A DNA stretch of 64,000 bases. Origin: Solirubrobacter sp963736505 (GTDB taxonomy: Bacteria > Actinomycetota > Thermoleophilia > Solirubrobacterales > Solirubrobacteraceae). The notes beneath the pieces were generated by a model that saw nothing but the letters and a program-made list of their open reading frames with translations, searched no databases and was not told the DNA's origin. Below are positions 29,674 to 37,176 of the stretch, one piece after another. The position numbers and the translations under genes are program-made. Location: positions 1,736,001 through 1,800,000 of the forward strand of contig CAVTOZ010000003.1 in the NCBI GenBank assembly GCA_963736505.1. Direction: 5' to 3'. Each line of letters opens with the position of its first letter. Position 1 is the first letter of the stretch.

Positions 29674-30216
29674 AGGCTCTCCCTCTCGAGTCGGGTGCGC
29701 AGCAGCGCCAGCCCGCGGCTGACGCGCTGGCGGACGGCGGCCGGCGAGATGCCGGCGGCGCGCGCGAGCTCGTCGTAGCCGCGGTCCTCCAGCACGCGCC
29801 CGCGGACGGCGCGGCGCTGCTCGTCGGGCAGGTCGGCCCATCAGCGCCTCGACGTCGCCGGCGCGCGCCTGGATGTACGCGACGTCCTCGCCGGTCAGCG
29901 GCACGTCGCGCACGCCGAGCCGGCGCCGGGCGCGGTCCTCGGCCGCCGCCCGCCGCCATGCGTCGCTGTGCTTGTGCGCGGCGATCGCGAACAGCCACGC
30001 CGTCGGCGTCCCGCGCTCGGGCTTGTAGCGGCGCGCCTGCAGCAGGACGGTCGCGAACACCTCGGCCGTCAGGTCGGCGGCCTGCTCGGGGTCACCGCAG
30101 CGGCGCGCGAGGAAGCCGAGCACGTCGTCGACGTGGCGGCGGTAGAACGCCGAGAACGCGGCCGGCTCGCGCGCCACGGCGCTCAGCAACTGCTCGTCGG
30201 ACCGGTTCGCCCACAT
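29670..30216 (-). pseudogene. ECF-type sigma-70 factor interrupted by a one-base frameshift
   Basis: From ATG 30216 the frame gives sigma region 2 (AFYRRHVDDVLGFLARRCG, LTAEVFATVLLQARRYKPERG, AWLFAIAAHKHSD). At 29837-29839 a CCC run carries one base too many. Skipping it continues into MADLPDEQRRAVRGRVLED and region 4 GYDELARAAGISPAAVRQRVSRGLALL, ending at TGA 29672-29670, which overlaps the partner's GTG. Both halves are well preserved and the stop/start overlap is intact, so this is either a recent mutation or a base-call error. Confidence 0.82.
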
Positions 30217-30311
30217 CCATTCAGCACTACGGCGGCCGCGGTGAGATTGTGACGGCTGGACGGATGGTCGGGGTGATGGCGCCGCGCCACCCGGGTACTG
30301 GCGCAAGACCG

Positions 30312-31199
30312 ATGCGCGTGCTGCTCGCTCACCCGAACGCGCCCGAGCGTCGCCGCTTCGCCCGCGTGCTGGCGGACGCGGGGCATGAGGTGGCGGAGGC
30401 CGAGGCGGCCGCCGCCGCGCTCGCCCGCTGCCGCGCCGATCACCCCGACGTCGCGCTCCTGCACGGCGCGCTGTGCGACGGGCTGGTGTGCGACATCAAG
30501 TCCGACCCGGACGCGTACGAGACCGCCGTCGTGCTGATCGCCGACCCCGGCCTGGAGCCGGGCACCGTCAGCGACGACCTCCAGCGCGGCGTGCTCGACT
30601 ACCTCGTCGAGCCGGTCGCCGACGGCGAGGTGCTGGCGCGCGTCGAGGCGGCCGGGCGCACGAAGGACCTCCAGCATGAGCTCGTCGCGCAGGGCCTGCG
30701 CCTGGAGGCGCTGCTGCGCGAGGACGCGCTGACCGGGCTGCTGAACCGGCGCGCGATCCTGTCCCAGCTGGCGGGCATGATCAGCGGCGCGCGCCGCCAC
30801 GGGCACCCGCTCTCGGTCGGGATCCTCGACCTCGACGACTTCAAGGCGATCAACGACCGCCACGGCCACCACGTCGGAGACGAGGTGCTCGTCGCCGCGG
30901 TGCGCGCGATGCGGCGGCACCTGCGCGCGGAGGACCAGCTCGGCCGGCTCGGCGGCGAGGAGTTCCTCGTGCTGCTGCCCGACACCGAGTCCGCGGCCGC
31001 CCGCAGCGTGGCCGACAAGCTGCGCGTGGAGGTCGCCGGCGCGCCCGCCGCCGTGCCGGTCACCGTCAGCGTGGGCGTGGCCACGTGGGCGCACGAGCGG
31101 CCGGAGGAGCTGCTGCGGCGGGCCGATGACGCGCTCTACCGCGCCAAGGATGCCGGCCGCGACCGGGTCGTGGCTGCTACCCTGCACGGCCGCACATGA
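30312..31199 (+). CDS. GGDEF diguanylate cyclase with degenerate receiver domain
   Basis: 295 residues from ATG 30312 (ATG 30276 is an alternative). An N-terminal receiver-like domain (MRVLLAHPNAPERRRFARVLADAG) has HPDVALLHGAL where a phosphorylatable receiver would have an aspartate, so it probably cannot be phosphorylated normally. The C-terminal GGDEF domain keeps DALTGLLNRRAIL, DLDDFKAINDRHGHHVGD and the active-site GGEEF, so it should make c-di-GMP. No clear I-site RxxD. Its stop overlaps the rpsO ATG, an unusual link to a ribosomal gene. Confidence 0.9.
   Translation: MRVLLAHPNAPERRRFARVLADAGHEVAEAEAAAAALARCRADHPDVALLHGALCDGLVCDIKSDPDAYETAVVLIADPGLEPGTVSDDLQRGVLDYLVEPVADGEVLARVEAAGRTKDLQHELVAQGLRLEALLREDALTGLLNRRAILSQLAGMISGARRHGHPLSVGILDLDDFKAINDRHGHHVGDEVLVAAVRAMRRHLRAEDQLGRLGGEEFLVLLPDTESAAARSVADKLRVEVAGAPAAVPVTVSVGVATWAHERPEELLRRADDALYRAKDAGRDRVVAATLHGRT
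31175..31183 (+). promoter_or_regulatory. Extended -10 promoter of rpsO
   Basis: TGCTACCCT inside the end of the GGDEF gene, 12 bases before the rpsO ATG. Identical to the rimP box at 21127-21135. Confidence 0.5.
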
Positions 31200-31465
31200 C
31201 CATGACTGCAGAGGAAAAGCGCGAGATCGTCACGCGCTTCGGCAAGAGCGAGACCGACACCGGAGCGACTGAGGTCCAGGTGGCGCTGCTCACGCACCGC
31301 ATCAACCACCTGACAGAGCACCTGCGCGAGCATAAGCACGACCATCACTCGCGCCGCGGACTGCTCATGCTCGTCGGCCAGCGCCGGCGGTTCCTGAACT
31401 ACATGCAGAAGAACAACCTCGAGGGCTACCGCGCGCTGATCCGCGAGCTCGGGTTGCGCCGCTAG
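31196..31465 (+). CDS. rpsO: 30S ribosomal protein S15
   Basis: 89 residues, the standard S15 length. Conserved core TGATEVQVALLTHRINHLTEHL, DHHSRRGLLMLVGQRRRFLNY and YRALIRELGLR binds the central domain of 16S rRNA. Two ATGs are in frame (31196 and 31202); 31196 gives family length and overlaps the preceding stop (ATGA). Confidence 0.96.
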   Translation: MTMTAEEKREIVTRFGKSETDTGATEVQVALLTHRINHLTEHLREHKHDHHSRRGLLMLVGQRRRFLNYMQKNNLEGYRALIRELGLRR

Positions 31466-31467
31466 CC

Positions 31468-31926
31468 ATGCCGGTCGTCGAGGCCGGGCGGCCAGCGCCC
31501 GAGTTCTCGCTGCAGCGCGCCGAGGGTGAGCCGTTCACGCGGGACTCGCTGCTCGGCCAGACGACGCTGCTCGTCTTCTATCCGTTCACGTTCTCGCCGG
31601 TCTGCACCGACCAGCTGTCGGTCTACAACGACCTGCTGTCGGACTTCGGCGAGCGCGGCGCGACACTCTACGGCGTCTCGTGCGACGCGCACTACTCGCA
31701 GACGGCGTTCAAGCAGCATCTGAACATCGAGATCGAGCAGCTGTCGGACTTCGAGCCCAAGGGCGCCACGTGCGCCGCGTTCGGCGTCCTGCACCCGGGC
31801 GGCTTCGCGCAGCGCGCGCTCGTGCTGATCGGCCCGGACGGCGTCGTGCAGTGGAGCGTCGAGGCGCCCTCGCCGGGCGACAACCTCGGCGCCAACCTGA
31901 TCTTCGACGCGCTCGGCGCCCGCTGA
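31468..31926 (+). CDS. AhpE/Prx5-like peroxiredoxin
   Basis: 152 residues. Peroxidatic cysteine C46 in FYPFTFSPVCTDQL, with the arginine-containing C-terminal half intact. Only one other cysteine region is seen (ATCAAFGVL), as in one-Cys or atypical AhpE-type enzymes of actinobacteria, which use mycothiol or mycoredoxin. Two bases after rpsO and overlapping the DsbA-like gene, so it probably belongs to a redox unit. Confidence 0.9.
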   Translation: MPVVEAGRPAPEFSLQRAEGEPFTRDSLLGQTTLLVFYPFTFSPVCTDQLSVYNDLLSDFGERGATLYGVSCDAHYSQTAFKQHLNIEIEQLSDFEPKGATCAAFGVLHPGGFAQRALVLIGPDGVVQWSVEAPSPGDNLGANLIFDALGAR

Positions 31927-32444
31927 GCCAACTCGGGTCAGCCCCGGTTCCCCCCGTCGGCCCCGGCGACCACGTCCGCGGCGAGGGGCCCGAGGTGATC
32001 GTCTACGGTGACTACGAGTGTCCGTTCTGCGCGTCGCTGGAGGCGAAGCTGCACACGCTGGCGCTGCGCGTGTGCTTCCGGCACTTCCCGGTGCGCTCCA
32101 GCCATCCGCGCGCGCAGCCCGCCGCCTGCGCGGCCGAGGCGGCGCACGCGCAGGGCGCGTTCTGGGCGATGCACGACGCCCTGTTCGCCGACCAGGGCCG
32201 GCTCGAGGACCCGCACCTGTGGGCGCGGGCGGAGCGGCTGGGGCTCGATGTGGCGCGCTTCGACGCCGATCGCCGAGGCGAGACCGCGGCGGAGCGGGTG
32301 CGAGCGGACTTCCGCGCCGGCGTGCGTGCCGGAGTGGTCACCACGCCCACCGTGTTCATTGCCGGCACCGCATTCTCCGGACGTGGCACCATGGATGCCG
32401 TCGCCCGGATCGAACCTCCAAGCGGACCGGCGCGTACCCACTGA
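31923..32444 (+). CDS. DsbA-like thioredoxin-fold protein with probable CTG start
   Basis: About 173 residues. DsbA/thioredoxin core with VYGDYECPFCASLE (CPFC active site) and VTTPTVFIAGTAFSG (cis-proline). No signal peptide, so it is predicted cytoplasmic. The conserved lead-in PPVGPGDHVRG lies upstream of the first standard start (GTG 31995); the only initiator before it is CTG 31923, overlapping the peroxiredoxin stop as CTGA. If CTG is not used, the protein is 149 residues. Its stop shares a base with the sigma gene ATG. Confidence 0.85.
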   Translation: MSQLGSAPVPPVGPGDHVRGEGPEVIVYGDYECPFCASLEAKLHTLALRVCFRHFPVRSSHPRAQPAACAAEAAHAQGAFWAMHDALFADQGRLEDPHLWARAERLGLDVARFDADRRGETAAERVRADFRAGVRAGVVTTPTVFIAGTAFSGRGTMDAVARIEPPSGPARTH

Positions 32445-32995
32445 TGGCCGTGCCCACCGACGCCCAGCTCATCGCCCGCATCTCGTCCGACGCCACGGGC
32501 GAGTCATTGCGCCAGCTCTACCGCTCCTACGCGGGCGAGCTGTACGGCTTCGCGCTCAACGCGCTGGGCGACCGCGGGAGCGCCGAGGAGGTCGTGCAGG
32601 AGGTCTTCACGCGCGCCTGGCGGCACGCCGAGGCCTACGACCCGACGCGCGGGAGCGTACGCACCTGGCTCTACCAGATCGCCCGCCACGCGATCATCGA
32701 CATGCGCCGCCGCGCGTCCGTGCGCCCGGCGCTCGCGCTGCACGAGCCACGCGAAGAGGAGGATCCCGAGGGCCTGTCGATCGAGCGCGCGATGCTCGGC
32801 TGGCAGGTCGCGGGCGCGCTGGAGAAGCTCACGCTGGAGCACCGCCAGGTGATCCGGCTGGCGCACGTCCAGGGGTTGTCCGTGCGTGAGATCGCCGAGC
32901 GCCTCGGGCTGCCGGAGGGAACCGTCAAGAGCCGCACGTGGTACGCGCTGCGTTCGCTGCGGCTGGTACTGGAGGAGATGGGGGTGCGGGCATGA
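32444..32995 (+). CDS. ECF-family RNA polymerase sigma factor
   Basis: 183 residues. Region 2: LRQLYRSYAGELYGFALNALGD, EEVVQEVFTRAWRHAEAYDPTRGSVRTWLYQIARH; region 4: LTLEHRQVIRLAHVQGLSVREIAERLGLPEGTVKSR. Its stop overlaps the ATG of a zinc-binding anti-sigma gene (ATGA). Group resembles SigK/RpoE-like actinobacterial ECFs. Upstream redox genes suggest that the pair responds to oxidative or envelope stress. Confidence 0.93.
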   Translation: MAVPTDAQLIARISSDATGESLRQLYRSYAGELYGFALNALGDRGSAEEVVQEVFTRAWRHAEAYDPTRGSVRTWLYQIARHAIIDMRRRASVRPALALHEPREEEDPEGLSIERAMLGWQVAGALEKLTLEHRQVIRLAHVQGLSVREIAERLGLPEGTVKSRTWYALRSLRLVLEEMGVRA

Positions 32996-33681
32996 CGCAC
33001 GTCCATGAGGACCTCGGGGCATACGTCCTCGGCATCCTCTCCGACGACGAGGCCGCACGCGTGCGCGAGCATCTCGCGACGTGCGAGGCCTGCGCGACCG
33101 AGCACAAGGAGCTCGCGGGCATCCCGCAGCTGCTGGACCTCGCCGTCGTGGCCGGGAGCGGGGAGGACGATCCGCTCCCCCCGGCCATCGAGGAGCGCCT
33201 GCTTGACCGCTTCGCGCGCGAGCGGCCGGCGGACCGCGAGACCCGCCGCTGGCGGCCGCGGGTGTTCCTCGGCGTCGGCGGCGCGCTCGCCGGCGCGGCG
33301 GTCGCCGCCGCCATCCTGATCGTGGGCTTCGGCTTCCAGCACGGCAACCAGCGCCCGGCGTCGCAGTACAAGCTCGCGCTCGCTCCCAGCGCCGGCGTGC
33401 CGGCGGCCGCCAATGCGCGCGTCGAGCTGCGCAACATCCAGAGCGGCACGCGGGTGTACCTGTGGGTGACCGACCTGCCGACCAAGCCCGGCGACGTCTA
33501 CGAGGTCCTCTGCGAGAACAAGACCTGGAGCGCCAGCGCGGGCACCTTCCGCGTCGACGCCAAGGGCGACGCGTACGTCGTCCTCACCACGGCCGCCAAG
33601 CGCGGCCAGTACGACTCGATCCGGGTCGTGCGCAAGTCCGGCGGGCACGAGACGAACGTGCTCAACGGCAATCTCGCCTAA
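32992..33681 (+). CDS. Zinc-binding (ZAS) membrane anti-sigma factor
   Basis: 229 residues. ZAS motif H27-x3-C31-x2-C34 (REHLATCEACATEH), a linker, one TM helix (VFLGVGGALAGAAVAAAILIVGF) and a ~130-residue outer anti-sigma-K-like (RskA) domain with RVYLWVTDLPTKPGDVYEVL. It would hold the ECF factor inactive until the zinc site is oxidised or the protein is cleaved. Translationally coupled to its sigma. Confidence 0.92.
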   Translation: MTHVHEDLGAYVLGILSDDEAARVREHLATCEACATEHKELAGIPQLLDLAVVAGSGEDDPLPPAIEERLLDRFARERPADRETRRWRPRVFLGVGGALAGAAVAAAILIVGFGFQHGNQRPASQYKLALAPSAGVPAAANARVELRNIQSGTRVYLWVTDLPTKPGDVYEVLCENKTWSASAGTFRVDAKGDAYVVLTTAAKRGQYDSIRVVRKSGGHETNVLNGNLA

Positions 33682-33697
33682 GAAGGGGAGGGCAACC

Positions 33698-34081
33698 ATG
33701 CGGTGGATCGCGACGCTCGCGGGATGCACGGCGCTCGGGCTGGCGGGATGCGGCTCCAGCGACGACGACAGCGGCTCGTCGACGTCGAGCCCCGGCCCCG
33801 CCTCGACGATCGAGATCTCGGCGCCCGCCGACGGCGCGAAGAAGTTCGACCAGGCGTCGCTGACGGGGAAGGCCGGCACCGTCACGATCACGTTCGACAA
33901 CAAGTCCTCGATCCCGCACGGCGTCTCGATCGAGGGCAACGGCGTCGACAAGGCCAGCGACGTGGTGACGAGCGGGGCCTCGAACTTCGTGGTCGACCTC
34001 AAGCCCGGCAAGTACACGTACTACTGCCCGGTCGGGAGTCACCGCTCCGAGGGCATGGAGGGGACGCTCACCGTCAGCTGA
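33698..34081 (+). CDS. Cupredoxin-domain lipoprotein
   Basis: 127 residues. Lipoprotein signal peptide with lipobox L15-A-G-C18, a Ser/Asp-rich linker and a plastocyanin-like domain. Type I copper ligands are visible as H74 (SSIPHGVS), C110, H115 and M120 (YYCPVGSHRSEGM). Probably a small extracellular electron carrier. It follows the sigma/anti-sigma pair by 16 bases with an AGGGGAGGG ribosome-binding site, so it may be a regulon member. Confidence 0.9.
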   Translation: MRWIATLAGCTALGLAGCGSSDDDSGSSTSSPGPASTIEISAPADGAKKFDQASLTGKAGTVTITFDNKSSIPHGVSIEGNGVDKASDVVTSGASNFVVDLKPGKYTYYCPVGSHRSEGMEGTLTVS

Positions 34082-34245
34082 GCGGCGCGATGGTCGAAGA
34101 TCCGCTCGACGTCGCGCGCGACGGGCAGCCCGTGCGAACGAGAGCCACGGCGGCGTGATCGCCTCGAGGTTGCCGGCGTCGGCGAAGAACGCGAAGACGT
34201 CCTCGGGGGCGCCCGGGAGACGCTGCTCGCGGCGGGTGACGTTGT
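34078..34245 (-). pseudogene. Remnant of an SRPBCC (polyketide cyclase/dehydrase-like) gene
   Basis: On the minus strand, 34245-34135 reads VTRREQRLPGAPEDVFAFFA, then DAGNLEAITPPWLSF, a typical SRPBCC N terminus. At about 34134 the frame changes and 34131-34078 reads GLPVARDVERIFDHRAAQL, the typical C-terminal helix. About 100 residues are missing between, and the end runs into the cupredoxin gene. This is a deletion-decayed gene; it fills the 198-bp gap before the FAD gene. Confidence 0.72.
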
Positions 34246-34279
34246 GTCCAAACACACTTCCGGTACGTAGAGTGGCCGT

Positions 34280-35971
34280 ATGGCGACCACCGTGGCGGTG
34301 CTTGGAGGCGGCGTGGCAGGTCTCAGCGCCGCGCACGAGCTGGTCGAGCGCGGCTTCCAGGTCACCGTGCACGAGAAGCGCGCGGTCCCCGGCGGCAAGG
34401 CGCGCAGCTACCCGGTGCCGGGCTCGGCGACCGACGGCCGCGCCGGCTTGCCCGCCGAGCACGGCTTCCGCTTCTTCCCGGGCTTCTACCGCCACCTGCC
34501 GGACACGATGTCGCGGATCCCGGCCGGCGCCGGCACCGCGCGCGACCGGCTGGTCGGCGCCGAGCGGATCCTGCTCGCCCAGGCCGGCGGCCGCGCCGAG
34601 CTGATCGCGCCCGCGCACTTCCCGGAGTCGCTCAACGACGTCGAGGTCCTGGCGCGCTTCGCGTTCTGGGCCGCCGCGACGCTCGGGATCCCGGCCGCCG
34701 ACGTCGCGTTCCTGGTCGACCGGCTGCTGCTGCTGCTGACCAGCTGCGACGAGCGCCGGATCGGCCAGTGGGAGCTGCAGAGCTGGTGGGACTTCGTCGA
34801 GGCCGACACGCGCTCGCCGGCGTTCCAGAAGTTCCTCGCCGACGGTCTCACCCGCACGCTCGTCGCCGCTCGCGCGCGGGAGATCAGCGCCCGCACCGGC
34901 GGGCTGATCCTCGTGCAGCTGCTGCTCGACCTCACGCGCGCGGGCGGCCGCGCCGACCGCGTGCTCGACGCGCCGACCAGCGACGCGTGGATCACGCCGT
35001 GGGCCGGGCACCTGCGCGCCGCCGGCGTCGAGCTGCGGCTGGGGGAGGCCGTCGAGGGGATCGAGGTCCGCAACGGGCGGATCGCCGGCGTGACGGTCAG
35101 CGGCGGGCGCCGCGTGATCGCCGACTACTACGTCGCGGCGCTGCCCGTCGAGGTCATGCGCACGCTGCTCTCGCCCGAGCTGCGCGCCGCCGAGCCGCGC
35201 CTGAACGGGCTCGACCGGCTCGTCACGCGCTGGATGAACGGGATCATGTTCTACCTCGGCGAGGACCTCCCGCTCGAGCGCGGGCACACGATCTTCATCG
35301 ACTCCGAATGGGCACTGACGGCGATCTCGCAGCGCCAGTTCTGGCGCGGCGTCGACTTCCGCAGGCTCGGCGACGGGAGCGTGAACGGGGTCCTCTCGGT
35401 CGACATCTCCGAGTGGCAGCGGCCGGGCCGCAACGGCAAGGTCGCCGCGCGCTGCACGGCCGAGGAGATCCGCGAGGAGGTGTGGGCGCAACTGCGCGAC
35501 CACCTCGACGCCGAGCTCGACGGCGTCGACGTGCGGTCGTCGTTCCTCGACGAGGACATCGAGTTCCCCAACCCGTCCGGCTCGACCAACGCCGAGCCGC
35601 TGCTGGTCAACACCGCCGGCTCGTGGGCCGACCGGCCGGAGACGCGCACGCGGATCCCGAACCTGCTGCTGGCGTCCGACTACGTGCGCACCTACACCGA
35701 CCTCGCGACGATGGAGGGCGCCAACGAGGCCGCCCGCCGCGCCGTCAACGCGATCCTCTTCGCGACCGGCTCGAACGCGCCCCGCTGCGAGATCTGGGAG
35801 CTGTCGGAGCCGCCGACGCTCGCGCCGGCGCGAGCGCTCGACAAGCTGCTGTGGAAGCTCGGCCGCCCGGCGCGCACGCCCGCCAAGGTCAACCGCAACG
35901 GCACGGTCTCCGCGACCGGCGTGCTCGGCCGCGGGCTGATGCTGGCCGGCCGGCTCAGCCCACGCGGGTGA
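34280..35971 (+). CDS. FAD-dependent amine-oxidase/phytoene-desaturase-like oxidoreductase
   Basis: 563 residues. Rossmann FAD motif VAVLGGGVAGLSAAHEL at the N terminus, then GGKARSYPVPG, FRFFPGFYRHLPDTM, and a C-terminal FAD-contacting segment NLLLASDYVRTYTDLATMEGAN. This arrangement matches hydroxysqualene dehydroxylase/carotenoid desaturase-like proteins. The substrate is unknown; no isoprenoid genes are adjacent. A TAGAGT box (34268-34273) ends six bases before the ATG, implying a leaderless mRNA. Confidence 0.87.
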   Translation: MATTVAVLGGGVAGLSAAHELVERGFQVTVHEKRAVPGGKARSYPVPGSATDGRAGLPAEHGFRFFPGFYRHLPDTMSRIPAGAGTARDRLVGAERILLAQAGGRAELIAPAHFPESLNDVEVLARFAFWAAATLGIPAADVAFLVDRLLLLLTSCDERRIGQWELQSWWDFVEADTRSPAFQKFLADGLTRTLVAARAREISARTGGLILVQLLLDLTRAGGRADRVLDAPTSDAWITPWAGHLRAAGVELRLGEAVEGIEVRNGRIAGVTVSGGRRVIADYYVAALPVEVMRTLLSPELRAAEPRLNGLDRLVTRWMNGIMFYLGEDLPLERGHTIFIDSEWALTAISQRQFWRGVDFRRLGDGSVNGVLSVDISEWQRPGRNGKVAARCTAEEIREEVWAQLRDHLDAELDGVDVRSSFLDEDIEFPNPSGSTNAEPLLVNTAGSWADRPETRTRIPNLLLASDYVRTYTDLATMEGANEAARRAVNAILFATGSNAPRCEIWELSEPPTLAPARALDKLLWKLGRPARTPAKVNRNGTVSATGVLGRGLMLAGRLSPRG

Positions 35972-37043
35972 GGCCCGACTCGCGCGCGCCGCGCTCGAGC
36001 CCCGCGAGGCCGTAGGCCTGTACCGGGCCGAGCGCGCCCGTGCCGGTCACGGGATGGCGCGCCGCCCAGGCGAGGAACGAGGCCGTGAAGTCGTACGGGT
36101 CGACGCCGGTGAGGTGGATCTCCGACAGCTGGCGCCCGGCGGCGTCGTAGGCCTCGGCGGCGATCCACGAGGAGCCGCCCGGCGTCGTGCCCGCCTCGGG
36201 GCCGCCGACGAGGCCGGCGAGCCGCTCGCCCCAGAAGCGCATCGTCGTGCGCGCGAGCGGCACCCGCATGACGTAGTCGCCGACGAGCGCGCCGGCCTGA
36301 AACGGCCGCGCGAGCGGGCCGAACCAGCCGAGGTAGACGTTGACCTCGCTGAGGCCCGGATACGCGGCGGGCAGGCCGAAGTGCTCGGACCCGCCGACCG
36401 AGATCGCATCGCGCCGGCGTCCGGCGACGTTGAACGAGCGCACGCGCTCGGCCATGCGGACCGTCTTCACGCTCCCGCCGCGGTAGGCGAAGCCGTCGGC
36501 CAGCGTGACGCCGATCAGCGACTCGCGCGTGCCGGCCGAGAGCGACGTGATCGTCCCGCCGAGCGCGTAGTAGCCGACGTCGACGCGCGCGGCGTCGGAG
36601 CCGGCGGCGTCGAGCGCGAGCGCGCCCGCCAGCGCGCCGGGCGCGAAGTCGTAGCCCATCGCCGGCAGCAGCGCGGCGCCCGAGCGCCGCGCGGGCGCGT
36701 CGAACTCCTCGAACACGCGCCGGATGAACTGCGCCTCGCCGGTCGAGTCCAGGTACGTCGCGCCGGCCGCGACGGCCGCGCGCACGGCGGGCGTGCCCCA
36801 CTTCGCGAACGGGCCGACCGTGGACACGAGCACGTCGCCCGCGCCGACCAGGTCGAGGACCGAGTTCTGGCGCATCGCGTCCGCGTGCGCGGTCTCGAGG
36901 CCGCCGAGGCGCTCGGCCAGCTCGGCGACGCGCGCGTCGTGGCGGCCGGCCAGGATCGGGCGCGCGCCCTGGGCCACGAGCCGCTCGGCGACGAGCCTGC
37001 CGGTGTAGCCGGTCGCACCGAACACGACGATCCGCGAAGCCAT
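35955..37043 (-). CDS. Saccharopine dehydrogenase-like NAD(P)-binding protein
   Basis: 362 residues from ATG 37043. N-terminal Rossmann motif VVFGATGYTGRLVAERL, then TVGPFAKWGTP and YLDSTGEAQFIRRVFEEF, characteristic of saccharopine-dehydrogenase-like reductases (trans-acting enoyl reductase relatives). Not enough to name a substrate. It converges on the FAD gene and overlaps it by 17 bases. TAGCCT (37057-37052) lies eight bases upstream of the ATG, so its mRNA is probably leaderless. Confidence 0.85.
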   Translation of the reverse strand: MASRIVVFGATGYTGRLVAERLVAQGARPILAGRHDARVAELAERLGGLETAHADAMRQNSVLDLVGAGDVLVSTVGPFAKWGTPAVRAAVAAGATYLDSTGEAQFIRRVFEEFDAPARRSGAALLPAMGYDFAPGALAGALALDAAGSDAARVDVGYYALGGTITSLSAGTRESLIGVTLADGFAYRGGSVKTVRMAERVRSFNVAGRRRDAISVGGSEHFGLPAAYPGLSEVNVYLGWFGPLARPFQAGALVGDYVMRVPLARTTMRFWGERLAGLVGGPEAGTTPGGSSWIAAEAYDAAGRQLSEIHLTGVDPYDFTASFLAWAARHPVTGTGALGPVQAYGLAGLERGARESGLTRVG

Positions 37044-37133
37044 GGCGGCGGAGGCTACCCGTCTGCGCCCGTGCGCATAACAGCTTCTAGACTGGTGCGC
37101 AACGACTACCGAAGCGTCAAGACGATGCAGAGG

Positions 37134-37154
37134 GGCCGCCAGACTGAGGCGGCC
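37134..37154 (+). promoter_or_regulatory. pnp leader hairpin
   Basis: GGCCGCC (37134-37140) and GGCGGCC (37148-37154) form a perfect 7-bp stem with a 7-nt loop, 22 bases before the pnp ATG. A TAGACT box at 37088-37093 could start the leader. Structured pnp leaders are known in actinobacteria and enterobacteria and are used for autoregulation; whether this one belongs to a described family I cannot say. Confidence 0.55.
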
Positions 37155-37176
37155 ACAGAGGAAAGAGGACACCTAT

